From: Tritrichomonas foetus
Taxonomy: Eukaryota; Parabasalia; Tritrichomonadida; Tritrichomonadidae
DNA: 21,817 bases
Direction of reading: 5' to 3'
Assembly (NCBI GenBank): GCA_001839685.1
Contig: MLAK01001308.1
Span: 1 to 21,817 of the forward strand
Part shown: one piece after another, positions 1 to 8,767 of the stretch
Numbering within the stretch: the stretch's first letter is position 1
Layout: each line of letters starts with the position of its first letter
Position numbers and translations under genes: made by a program
The notes under the pieces: model-generated
The model's database searches: none
What the model saw: the letters and a program-made list of their open reading frames with translations, nothing else
Told to the model about the DNA's origin: nothing

Positions 1-1246
1 TTCATTTATGATTTCGTTGGTTTTCTCATTCATGAATTTTGAGTTGGGATAAGTTGAAGCGAAGCTGCAACTTATCACAACTTATAGGTCTACTGAAAAA
101 ATGTCTGTTTCATTTCTTTGTGAAAACTCTTTTTTTCACAAAAATAATGTATTTATGATATAAAATGAGAATTTTATACTTAATACCTGTTTAACATCAC
201 ATTGATGCATAATAATTCCATAGATATAGGAAGTTTTTCTTCAAAGATATGATTTCTTTAGAATTTCTATACTCTAGAATCTATAGAATTTCGTTCCATT
301 CAATTCCGAAAGATTGATAACTATCATATCTCTTTATGTAAGTCAAACAGCTCGTTTCTAATAGATAAATTAGAGTTAATCTAATGAGTATTAAAATAAA
401 ATTAGGATATTCCTTTCCCAAATAAACATTTTATAGATGAACATAATATTCATCTTTTTTATTTCCTCTATTGATGAGCAGATGAAATATTTAAAGCAAT
501 TATTGGGGATTTATTAAAAAGGCTCTTGAAAAATATTACAATTAGAAATCACTAACAATCACAAAATTTTGACATACCTCAGAATAGAGTTGTCCATAAA
601 GATTTATCATCTTAAATTGCTATGTTAAACATATAAAACCTAATATACATAATATCAATGATGACAGATTTACGAACAGTAATACAGAACGTATGAAACT
701 CAGCATATTGTAATATTGGAATAAATAACTATATTTCATATGAACATCGTCATAATAATAAACCTTATTCAAGAAAACATCAAGATATTTTGAAATAAAA
801 ATCAAATAAATTGAATGTGTTTATCATTCAAAAAGTGAATTTTGGGAAAATTCGAATATCTTTTTATTTATTCTACAGATTTTTCTTAAAATGAGGATAC
901 TTAAATAAGAACATTAAATGATACTAAAATAATGATAATAAAAATTAAAAATAATAACAATTTTATATATATTATTTCCGTATTGGAAAAAAAGGTAAAA
1001 AAAAGATTTTCATATCATTTTTCTATTCATTGATACTAAGTTAGAATGTATTCAATCACCAATAAGAAAGTGAACATGCCTTCTTTAAATTTTCATTCAT
1101 TGAAATGTTAAATTATATATTTTCTGCAGAATGAACCAATATTTCTGCCATGAGATGAAAGGATAGCTCTTGTTCATCTAATAAGTCGATTTTTTATCGG
1201 GCTTTGGCAATACAAATTTCTCTGAGAGATGATTTCTCTGATGTTC
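1..1246. other. AT-rich stretch without a recognisable gene
   Basis: No reading frame here has a conserved motif or coding-like composition. A 61-codon frame on the minus strand (620-805) is hydrophobic and low in complexity, as expected by chance in such AT-rich DNA. A short hairpin lies at 48-76, with 9-bp perfect arms (GATAAGTTG / CAACTTATC) and an 11-base loop. I see no tRNA or rRNA. Confidence 0.6.
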
Positions 1247-1248
1247 TA

Positions 1249-1273
1249 AACTGGTTGTAAAAAGTCAGTAGTG
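1249..1273 (+). repeat. Left terminal inverted repeat
   Basis: This 25-bp arm is the exact reverse complement of 1992-2016 and is preceded by TA. Including the TA and mirrored flanks, the match runs 27 bp (1247-1273 against 1992-2018). Confidence 0.85.
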
Positions 1274-1382
1274 GTCAAAATAAAAAAGTGTCAAGCNATT
1301 GACCTTCTGAGACAAACCAAAAATTTTGAAAAAGTATTCGCAAAGCCAGAGCAAGATCGATTAATCAATTATTTTTCTCCGT

Positions 1383-1451
1383 AACGGCGGGCATTCGCAT
1401 AGGGAGATACAAACAATCTTAAAAGTTAGCCCTTCACGACTTTCCGCCGTT
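1383..1451. repeat. Internal inverted repeat of the transposon
   Basis: AACGGCGG at 1383-1390 pairs perfectly with CCGCCGTT at 1444-1451. It lies in the GC-rich part of the element and may be a subterminal transposase-binding or structural repeat. That role is inferred only. Confidence 0.4.
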
Positions 1452-1991
1452 TTGCAAGGCNAACAAATGACCATTCGTTAGGGCGATCACCTTGTAAGTG
1501 GCTTCAATCCTCGAATCAAATTAACTTTGACAAGTAACGGAACAGCAATTAACCGAAATTTATTATCGCAAGAATTCCTGAATTTACTGTGGAGCCAATT
1601 TCAGAAGATAAAGGTGGAGATGCAATAATAATTTCACAGGTGGACAAAATAGAAGACCACTGCCGCAATGCTCGGGAGAAAATCTGCGAATCCGATGAAA
1701 AACCGCTATTTTTTTTAGTAGAGCAAATGTGGAATTCTCATTATGATGGAATTACTAATTGTACAAATTTTATCATTAATTGATGATATTTTGAGCTTGA
1801 TTTAATGCAAACCCAAACTTTCTAATAACCGAATATTTAAGGTCTATTTTAGGTCAATTAGAAGCGGAAAAAAGGGAGTAGCGTAAACTACTTAAATAAA
1901 TTTATGTCATTAAGTTTTTCTGAGTAATTTTTTTTTGTCTAGAAACTTTTATTTTGAAAAAAAAAATTTTTCGCTTATTTTTATTCAAAGG

Positions 1992-2016
1992 CACTACTGA
2001 CTTTTTACAACCAGTT
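1992..2016 (-). repeat. Right terminal inverted repeat
   Basis: This 25-bp arm is the exact reverse complement of 1249-1273 and is followed by TA at 2017-2018. Confidence 0.85.
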
Positions 2017-2018
2017 TA

Positions 2019-3376
2019 TTCTGATTCATTAAGAAAAATTTAATTATCGTATCATACAAAATTTTTTACACCATTCAAATTTACACAAGAAAGAAAGGCA
2101 ATTTTCTAAAAATTTGTAAAATAATTTTGCGAAAAAATCTTTGATAGTATTTATCTCTGATAATGAAAATAAAATTTTGAAAAAGCTAAGCAAAATAAGG
2201 CGATTGAGGAGTATTGTACTTTCTCTACAATACTTTATTTGAGAGGATATAAGGTTAAATATTTCACCATTACTATATTTTGTGAGGAATCTATACGTTA
2301 AAAAACTAAAAAGCATGATATTTCTCTACATTTGATCAAAAACATTGATATTTGCCTATGAATCTTCCTTCAACAATCAACAAATAACGCTGAAAAGAGA
2401 ATTTATTGTCATATCCGAGCCCTTCACTCCCTGGTGTTCATATTGAGAAAACGGCGAGAAAAGTTGGGCACTTTCTTAATGTCATCAGTAAACAGATGAT
2501 TGTTCCTATCTAACTCTAAAATATTGGAATTTTTCATCAATGAAAATCAAAATTTTGAAAATCACGAGATTTTTTACCCAATTTAAGAAATAATAAACAG
2601 GGTTTAGTAAAAACGAAAAAATGACTGTTATTTAATTTTGGTGAATTATTTCTTCATGATATATTGATTCAATCAACTTAATTCTGTGACATATGCATAT
2701 TGAATGGATATTCTATATTATTAGAAAATGACAAATTGCAAAATCCATTTCATCCAGAAATGCGGATTGGTCAAAATTCACTTTTTTTAGTAAACGGTTG
2801 TTCACACACTCCATCAAGAAAATGGTGAGTTTGATTAAGTATATCAAATACTGGGGAAACCAAAGAATTTATTATATGAAAACTCAACATATTAAATCAT
2901 ATTTTAGTCTTACAGAAATTAGATCCATTGGATTTCTTCTAATAATATCGATAACCCAAAAAAAGTTTAACTTTTTGAAGTCGGTAAATAGAAATGGATA
3001 TGTTAATGAAAGGAAGGTTAACCGACAGGATTTCAGATATCTAATTTTATGAAATAAGGATCGTGAATTTTTCAATGTAATTGGTCAAAAACCCAATTAG
3101 CCAAATAATTGGTTGCTTTTCAAAAATCAATAAGTTATCGTTTAAGCAGTCATATAATTATACGGTTATATCTCGTAACTATTTAGGTATTTTATTATAA
3201 AACAAAATGTAAACTATTTGAATCATTACTTTCAATATGGGAAATAGAATAAATTTACTCATTACCGAAAATAAGCCCATTTTCGATCAAAAATTTAGTC
3301 GATTCATTCAAAAACTGGACAGTCAATAGATCAAAAAAGTGACAGAGTCTGTATCTATTGAATTTGGACGGTTTTC
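2019..3376. other. AT-rich intergenic stretch without a convincing gene
   Basis: Two open frames exist: 90 codons on the minus strand (2044-2316) and, on the plus strand, 76 codons from the first ATG (2822-3052). Both are rich in Phe, Ile, Lys, Leu and Asn and have no recognisable motif. A TCACTT sequence lies about 45 bases before the ATG at 2822, so a small gene there cannot be excluded. A small hairpin occurs at 3093-3112 (CCAATTA / TAATTGG). Confidence 0.5.
3323..3361. promoter_or_regulatory. Inverted repeat in the Rab gene promoter
   Basis: TCAATAGAT at 3323-3331 is repeated in exact inverse (ATCTATTGA) at 3353-3361, with a 21-base spacer. It lies about 20-57 bases upstream of the predicted start of transcription at 3380, a good place for a dimeric regulator. 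No factor can be named. Confidence 0.35.
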
Positions 3377-3377
3377 G

Positions 3378-3388
3378 TCACTTGTTTG
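3378..3388 (+). promoter_or_regulatory. Initiator (Inr) of the Rab gene
   Basis: TCACTTG lies just before the ATG at 3389. It fits the T. vaginalis initiator TCA(+1)Y(T/A). With A at 3380 as +1 the 5' leader would be only 9 nt, as is usual for trichomonad mRNAs. Confidence 0.6.
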
Positions 3389-4006
3389 ATGACAGCAAAC
3401 GACTACGATTACCTTTTCAAGGTTCTTATCATCGGAAACTCAGGTGTCGGTAAGAGTTGCCTTCTTCTCCGTTTCGCCGAAGATATGTTCAGCGACAACT
3501 ATATCTCAACAATTGGTGTTGATTTCAAGATTCGTAAACTTGAGCTCGAAGGTAAGTCAATTAAGCTTCAAATCTGGGATACAGCAGGACAGGAACGTTT
3601 CCGTACAATCACAAAGAGCTATTATCGCGGTTCAAACGGTATTGTCGTCGTATATGACATCACGGATCGTGAATCATTCGAGCAAGTTCAACACTGGATG
3701 AGCGAAATTGATGCCCACGCATCGGCAGATGTGTGCCGTTTATTAGTCGGTAACAAATGCGATTTGAATGACAAACGCGCAGTCAAGACCGACGAAGGAG
3801 AAGCCCTTGCCCGTCAATATGGCATTCCATTCCTTGAAACATCAGCTAAAGATTCTATGAACGTCGAAGATATGTTCGTCACAATGGCTTCAGCCATGAA
3901 GAAGAAGGCTGGTGGTCTCAACCCAACAAACACACCACAAGGTGGCAATGTTCAAATACAAAAGGGCCAATCCGTTGGAAACAAAGGTGGCGGATGCAAC
4001 TGCTAA
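3389..4006 (+). CDS. Rab family small GTPase, Rab1/Ypt1-like
   Basis: A complete 205-residue Rab GTPase. All nucleotide-binding motifs are present: P-loop GNSGVGKS (16-23), switch I ISTIGVDF (39-46) with the Mg-coordinating Thr41, WDTAGQE (63-69), NKCD (122-125) and TSAK (151-154). The switch region (IGVDFKIR, and [14 protein letters not shown] around 68-81) resembles Rab1/Ypt1, which act in ER-to-Golgi traffic; the Rab1 assignment is by family resemblance. The protein ends in CNC, a CXC signal for double geranylgeranylation, after a Gly/Asn/Gln-rich tail. The ATG at 3389 is chosen because the initiator TCACTTG lies 9-11 bases upstream. The stop is TAA inside TAAA and is followed by an A run, resembling the known trichomonad UAAA polyadenylation signal. 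Codons are richer in C than in the neighbouring membrane-protein gene, consistent with good expression. Confidence 0.96.
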   Translation: MTANDYDYLFKVLIIGNSGVGKSCLLLRFAEDMFSDNYISTIGVDFKIRKLELEGKSIKLQIWDTAGQERFRTITKSYYRGSNGIVVVYDITDRESFEQVQHWMSEIDAHASADVCRLLVGNKCDLNDKRAVKTDEGEALARQYGIPFLETSAKDSMNVEDMFVTMASAMKKKAGGLNPTNTPQGGNVQIQKGQSVGNKGGGCNC

Positions 4007-4442
4007 AAAAAAAAAATCATCATCGAATAAACCTCCTTTTGATATACCTTCAAACCTAAATGGATTCTACTTTGTATACATTTCACTATCTGTCTTTCTC
4101 TTCTTTTGAATTGTTTTTTTTATTTTTTTCATTTCTCCAAAACATTCACATTTGAGTATTTATTCGATCGAAACATATTTTTAAATGTATACTTTTACTA
4201 AACTCACTCAAAAGTCAGTCTAAAGTCAGTAATTAGTAAATAAGCCTCCGTTGAAATGATTTCTGCGAGTTGGAAATAATGAATTGGCCATGTAAGTGAT
4301 CATCAGAAGTTGGTTTGAGGCGAATATAATTGACTTTATAAAATAAACTATTCGATTTTCGAATGTTAGTCAATAAGCCAAATATCTGCTGAAAAAGTTA
4401 AAGCATATCGAGATTCGCTAATTCGATATTACTTTAAATCTT
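4007..4442. other. Intergenic region downstream of the Rab gene
   Basis: This AT-rich stretch has no coding signal. It contains the Rab 3' end (an A run after the stop, then T-rich tracts) and short direct copies of AAGTCAGT at about 4211-4230. Nothing else is evident. Confidence 0.5.
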
Positions 4443-4448
4443 TCATCT
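4443..4448 (+). promoter_or_regulatory. Possible initiator of the eight-pass membrane protein gene
   Basis: TCATCT lies 29-34 bases before the ATG at 4477. It deviates from TCAY(T/A) at the last position. The same TTTCATC form is found 15-18 nt before two other starts in this window (16355 and 18017), so a relaxed initiator is possible. Confidence 0.3.
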
Positions 4449-4476
4449 TTGATTCAATTAAGACCAATACTCGAAA

Positions 4477-5754
4477 ATGGATTCGGATGGAATGGATTCA
4501 ATCGAAGTCGAATCAGAATATTTTATGCAAAGCAAGCAAATGAGCGATTCTATCTCAGAGAAAAAAAATATTACAATTTTGAGTTTGTATTTTTTAATAA
4601 CTCTCCTTTATTTTGGCCTCGCACTTTTCTCGCCTCAATTTCACGTTCACGATGAAAGCGTCATTCCAATTTCAGAATCAGATTTGTCAACGCCAATTTC
4701 GTTTTTCTATTCAGTTCACGATATTAACAATAAAAACATCAATTTCAATCAGTGGGCTTCTGTTCAATGGAATACGAAAAAAGAGCAGCCAGCGAAAGTG
4801 AAATTATATATCAAACAATACATCAACACCACAAATCATAAATACTCCAATAATTTCACTAATAAATACAATAACTCGCTTTATGATGGGGATACTCAAA
4901 TTTTTGAATTAAAATTTACCAATAAATCAAACAACTCTATCCTCACCCCCATTTTCCAATATCATTCGAATGATGCTGATTCACTTTCAATGCATTATGA
5001 CATTTTAGTGAAAGATGAAAATATTAAGAAATTAATTTTTATTAGTGAATATAATAATCCTGCTGCTCTTACTTTCCAGAAAACCCTCCAATTTTTCTTA
5101 TCTTTAAGTATTTTGATTTCTTTAATTTCTAACTTAATCAATTCACATTTTGGAATCGATCAATTTGCAGTAATGTCATGTGTAGTGATTGGAACACTCG
5201 GATTTGTATCAACATTTCCATTAGGTATATTTTCTAAGAGATTTGAAATTATCACTCCATATATTTTTTCTATATTTAAGCTACTTTTTCATATATTGAG
5301 TGTTATAAAATTCTCGTCAAATGTGATTCAGTATCATGAAATCATTGTTTGGATATCCGTTGTCTTTTCTTTGGTTTTTTCAACAATTAATGAAATGTCT
5401 TTTATATCAAATCACTCATTTGATCAAGCAAATAACTTTGAAAATTTACCTGACACTGTAAAATCATCAAATCTTTCATTAGTTAAAGAAATATCTTCGT
5501 TTTTGCCTGTAATTGTAATTCTTTCTATGATTTTCAAAACAATTAAGTCGTTTAAATCAAATATAATTATGAACGTGGGACAATTCATGATCATTTCTTT
5601 GACGCCTGCTTCAATTACCCTTCTATCACATCATGTATCAACATACTTTGATTTCATGAGCAATAAAGGTGCATTTGATATTTTACATATAACATCCTAC
5701 ATTTTCAGTGGAATAATGTTTATTATTTTACAAACATATATCGCCATAAAATGA
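4477..5754 (+). CDS. Eight-pass membrane protein with Wntless/TMEM181-like topology
   Basis: A 425-residue protein with a short acidic N-terminus, one hydrophobic helix at about 33-52, a hydrophilic domain at about 53-198 with several N-glycosylation sequons (near 117, 126, 132, 149 and 153), and then seven hydrophobic segments (about 201-221, 228-249, 258-278, 287-305, 337-357, 365-385 and 402-424). This one-plus-seven layout, with a lumenal domain between helices 1 and 2, is that of Wntless and TMEM181, related to the GOLD-domain seven-helix (GOST) proteins that work in the secretory pathway. I see no diagnostic sequence motif, so the family call is structural inference only. The next ATG (Met6, 4492) is also possible. 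Transcription converges with the methyltransferase gene downstream. Confidence 0.85.
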   Translation: MDSDGMDSIEVESEYFMQSKQMSDSISEKKNITILSLYFLITLLYFGLALFSPQFHVHDESVIPISESDLSTPISFFYSVHDINNKNINFNQWASVQWNTKKEQPAKVKLYIKQYINTTNHKYSNNFTNKYNNSLYDGDTQIFELKFTNKSNNSILTPIFQYHSNDADSLSMHYDILVKDENIKKLIFISEYNNPAALTFQKTLQFFLSLSILISLISNLINSHFGIDQFAVMSCVVIGTLGFVSTFPLGIFSKRFEIITPYIFSIFKLLFHILSVIKFSSNVIQYHEIIVWISVVFSLVFSTINEMSFISNHSFDQANNFENLPDTVKSSNLSLVKEISSFLPVIVILSMIFKTIKSFKSNIIMNVGQFMIISLTPASITLLSHHVSTYFDFMSNKGAFDILHITSYIFSGIMFIILQTYIAIK

Positions 5755-6211
5755 CTACCACTCATCATTTGATAATGGTTTCTCTGTTTTTGAACTTTTG
5801 TGATAAATAAATGTTTATACAGACAATTCTTTTTTATTATTATTATTATTGATTGATTATTGTTATCTATTTATTTGTTTTGTTTTGTTTTGTTTGTTTG
5901 TTTGTTTATTGTTTTTTCACAATCCATAATACATATCAGTCGGGATTCACACTTTACAAATCTGTGAAACAGTGATCTAAAATGTGTTACAATATATCAT
6001 ATAGTTTCGCAAAACAATAAAACAATGAATAAAACAATACTATATCCTTTATTAAAATACAGAAATAACTTTATCGTTTATTGCATCCTTTCAAATGCAA
6101 ATGGGAAAAAATAGGAACACCGAGATGTTTTAATAAAACGACTGAAAAAATTGAAATAATATGCAGAATGTTTAGTATATAAACAAATATATAAAAATAA
6201 AAAATATAATT
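5755..6211. other. Convergent intergenic region with simple repeats
   Basis: This spacer lies between two converging genes. It contains a TTA-repeat tract (about 5831-5850) followed by a TTTG/TTTTG repeat tract (about 5874-5909). No gene is visible. Confidence 0.7.
5831..5909. repeat. Simple-sequence tracts (TTA)n and (TTTG/TTTTG)n
   Basis: Short tandem repeats lie in the shared 3' region of two convergent genes. They are likely to vary in length between strains or assemblies. Confidence 0.7.
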
Positions 6212-7507
6212 TCAATCTCCTTCTGTAGGCTTCTTACTCAATTTTTCTTTAAGTGCTTTTGCAAACTTTTTCTTTTCCTTTCTGTTTTTCCCTCTGCTTC
6301 CTTCCACAGGGGTGAAAACTAGTTCCCTCACTTTCAAAAATGATGCATCATTTGCATCAAATTCAACTTCTGCTTCGATTTCTTCCACTTTTTCATAAGT
6401 TATGAGGTGCCTACAATATCTGCTTGAAAGTGACTGTCTTGAGTTACTGACGAGCTTAAGGGCTGGGTGTCTTGGAAGCTCCTTTTCTGCCTCAAGGTTG
6501 TAAGCACAAGGAAGCCAAAAAACTAAACGACCGCCAAGCTTCAATGCTTTTGCCGAAAATCTGTAGAGTTGTAATAAGAGTGGTAAAAGTGGCGAAACCG
6601 AGTCCGCGACACATTTTTCGCGAATTCCATAAGGCGGATCTGTAACAATTGCATCTAAGCTTCCGACGAAGTGTAGTACACCTGTCAAAAAGTCGCATTT
6701 AAAGAGTCCGATAAGTCGATCTTTCATATTATATTGTTCGAAGTTATTTCCAAGCCAATCGTTTTCGCTTTTGAACATCGAAGGTAAATCGAAATCAGAA
6801 CCGATAACCTTAGCACCTAAACTAGCACATGCAACTAATAACGAGCCTGATCCGCAGAATGGATCATAGACCAATTTTCCTGGACCGCAAAGTGCCTGTG
6901 AAGCTGAATAAAGAGCGATTGTGGGCTCCATTGAAGTTGTATTTATGAACTTTCGTTTGTTTAAAGCAAATTGCGAAACAAACTTGGAATTTCCATCACA
7001 AATATGAACGCCCACATAAATATGAACTGGAACTCGCTCGCCATGCTCTTCATAATTAAGAAACATGATAACTGTTCTATCTGGATTTTTTAGGTCGACT
7101 TTTGATGTGAGATGAAGGTTTTCGACTAATTCTTGAATATATTGGCGACGAGATTCATTCGTAATTTTCTGTGAGCAAGTCTCAACACGAACTGCAAAAG
7201 TTCCATCGTTGATTTGGTGTTCGTCTGACGTGACTTCGCGACAAGCTTTGTAGAAATCGTCGAATGTTAATCCATCTGCCAATAAATGTGACACTGATTG
7301 AACGGCGGTCGACCTTTTTGCTAAAGCGATTGCATCTTCATCGCAGGGAAGGATGCAGGCAAAATATGCGGTTTTGGCGGCTTCTCCAATTCGAAAATCG
7401 GGTTCTTCGAATTTCAAATCGAGATTTAAGTATCTAGCGCATGCGATAAGTTCTGCAACAAGAAATGTTTCGTTACGTTGTGGAACGTGGAAGAGATAAC
7501 GTGGCAT
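6212..7507 (-). CDS. TRM11: tRNA (guanine(10)-N2)-methyltransferase, Trm11 family
   Basis: A Trm11/TRMT11 homologue, the catalytic subunit that with Trm112 makes N2-methylguanosine at position 10 of tRNAs in the cytosol. The N-terminus (PRYLFHVPQRN, then FLVAEL) matches the family start, and a THUMP-like region follows (about 65-170). The Rossmann methyltransferase domain has motif I DPFCGSGSL (215-223), an acidic end to strand 2 (GSDFD, about 236-240) and the catalytic motif IV DPPYGIRE (290-297). The family's TTSMEP segment precedes motif I. The C-terminus is a Lys-rich tail. I start at 7507 (431 residues) because homology begins there; an in-frame ATG at 7618 would add 37 residues unlike the family. 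No strict initiator precedes either ATG. Trm112 is not in this window. Confidence 0.93.
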   Translation of the reverse strand: MPRYLFHVPQRNETFLVAELIACARYLNLDLKFEEPDFRIGEAAKTAYFACILPCDEDAIALAKRSTAVQSVSHLLADGLTFDDFYKACREVTSDEHQINDGTFAVRVETCSQKITNESRRQYIQELVENLHLTSKVDLKNPDRTVIMFLNYEEHGERVPVHIYVGVHICDGNSKFVSQFALNKRKFINTTSMEPTIALYSASQALCGPGKLVYDPFCGSGSLLVACASLGAKVIGSDFDLPSMFKSENDWLGNNFEQYNMKDRLIGLFKCDFLTGVLHFVGSLDAIVTDPPYGIREKCVADSVSPLLPLLLQLYRFSAKALKLGGRLVFWLPCAYNLEAEKELPRHPALKLVSNSRQSLSSRYCRHLITYEKVEEIEAEVEFDANDASFLKVRELVFTPVEGSRGKNRKEKKKFAKALKEKLSKKPTEGD

Positions 7508-8699
7508 TGTAGGCGAAAATAGATATTGACCATGAATTTGCCAGTTTTGGCCAATTATTTCACCATTAATCAATGATTCTTGGCAAAGATCGAAATGCCT
7601 CAATGCGGAAGCAACCATTAAAAATAAGCGATGCTTCTGGCAGTCTTGTTTCTTTTTCTGATTAAGAAATTAATAAATTTGGAAAATAATAAAATTGTAA
7701 ATTAGAATGAAATCTGATGAGAAAAAAAGTGAGAAATTTTGACTGAAAAATGTAAAATAGGCGAAAATGAAATATTTAAAGAATTAGATTCAACTTTTTG
7801 TTGTACAATGTGCAATAAGAATGCATGAAAAAATATGGTTAAAAAGAAAATCTTTTATCAAATGAAAAATATTGATACTCCAGCATATTCATAGATTGAT
7901 ATATGAATATGGCTTCAATCTGGAATTTGTGGCTATAATTTTGGTTCAATATTGTCGAAAAAGTTATTTTCGAATTTTCGAGTATTCCATAAAAAGAATT
8001 TGTAGTATACTAGAGAATTATTCACCCTCATTGCATCAAAACAAAAAAAAATTTTTTTTTTGTTCTCTTTGAACCCTTGGCAGCTAAAACATCTTAATTA
8101 CTTCGATGGTTAGTTAAATCGTTCTCGTTTCTCGAGGATTCTCTAAAATAAATTTAAAGAAATTATTACGTTTAAATGACGTGTAAATCACCATGTAATT
8201 ACATTCAAAATAATTTTGAATTAACCTATTACCAGTTTTTCCCTCAGTTTCGATGAAAATGAAAATTTCTACTAGAAAAATAAAAACATTCTGCTCGGTC
8301 TTCCAAAAGTGCTGGCATGTCTTTAAATATGAAAATCAGAGACAAAAAGCAAGAAAGCGCTTCAAAAGAAAAATATAATCAAAAAAATTGATTATTTCAG
8401 AAAAATCCCTCTAAATAAAATATTTTGGTTGTATATGTCAATGAAAATCAATGAGTCGCCCTAAAAGCCACGTAACGTCATAAAAATTGCAAATTTGGGA
8501 ATTTTTTGAATCTCTCCTATTTTCAAAAAAAGATTAATTGATGTTTGTGAATATCAATGGTCGATAAAACTTTCAATTATTTTGTATCACTCGAAATTTG
8601 ATAGAATCATACGCATTTTGAGAAAAACAGATAGAGACTGGTGAAATGTAAATCACCTTCATGATAGAAATTCATGAACAAATAATAGAATATCTTGTG
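7508..8699. other. Intergenic region between divergent TRM11 and enolase genes
   Basis: About 1.2 kb of AT-rich DNA separates two divergent genes, apart from the possible 37-codon 5' extension of TRM11 (7508-7618). A 66-codon frame (7872-8072) starts at TTG and reads through A and T runs, so I do not regard it as a gene. An inverted repeat TTCATGA / TCATGAA occurs at 8658-8678. This long spacer presumably holds the upstream control elements of enolase. Confidence 0.6.
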
Positions 8700-8714
8700 A
8701 AGTGAATTTCACTT
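8700..8714. promoter_or_regulatory. Palindrome made of two opposed initiator-like sequences before enolase
   Basis: AAGTGAATTTCACTT is a perfect inverted repeat around a central T at 8707. Each arm, read outward, contains the TCACTT initiator core. It lies about 50-60 bases upstream of the enolase start and could be an alternative initiator or a factor-binding site. Confidence 0.35.
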
Positions 8715-8751
8715 TTTGAGGGAAAAAGAGAATTGAAAAACAAATGAGTGG

Positions 8752-8767
8752 TCATTTCACTTTTAAA
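8752..8767 (+). promoter_or_regulatory. Initiator (Inr) of the enolase gene
   Basis: TCATTTCACTTTTAAA lies immediately before the ATG at 8768 and contains two overlapping matches to TCAY(T/A). With A at 8759 as +1 the leader is 9 nt. This places transcription downstream of the ATG at 8744 and so decides the start codon. Confidence 0.6.

Larger units (their letters stand above)
1249..2016. mobile_element. Non-autonomous TA-flanked inverted-repeat transposon (Tc1/mariner-like)
   Basis: The ends are perfect inverted repeats of 25 bp (1249-1273 and 1992-2016), starting AACTGGTTG and ending CAACCAGTT. Each end abuts a TA dinucleotide (1247-1248 and 2017-2018), which is the target duplication expected of Tc1/mariner/IS630 elements. 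The interior contains GC-richer blocks (about 1380-1560 and 1600-1720) unlike the flanks, and two undetermined bases (1297, 1461). The longest internal frame (1589-1783, plus) codes for 64 residues and shows no DDE/DDD transposase motif that I recognise. The element is therefore probably a deletion derivative or MITE-like copy moved by a transposase encoded elsewhere. Family assignment rests only on the TA duplication and the repeats. Confidence 0.75.

Noticed and set aside
620..805. 61-codon hydrophobic frame on the minus strand
   Set aside because: Composition matches background AT-rich DNA; no initiator or conserved motif.
2044..2316. 90-codon frame on the minus strand
   Set aside because: Low-complexity Phe/Leu/Ile/Lys composition, no motif and no initiator; expected by chance in AT-rich DNA.
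2798..3052. 84-codon frame on the plus strand
   Set aside because: Opens at TTG; the first ATG gives 76 residues with no recognisable feature. A nearby TCACTT is common in this sequence.
7508..7618. N-terminal 37-residue extension of Trm11
   Set aside because: Open and starting with ATG, but family similarity begins at the second ATG (7507) and no initiator precedes 7618. It may still be real.
8744..8767. Upstream ATG adding 8 residues to enolase
   Set aside because: It precedes the initiator at 8752-8763, so it would not be in the mRNA if transcription starts there.
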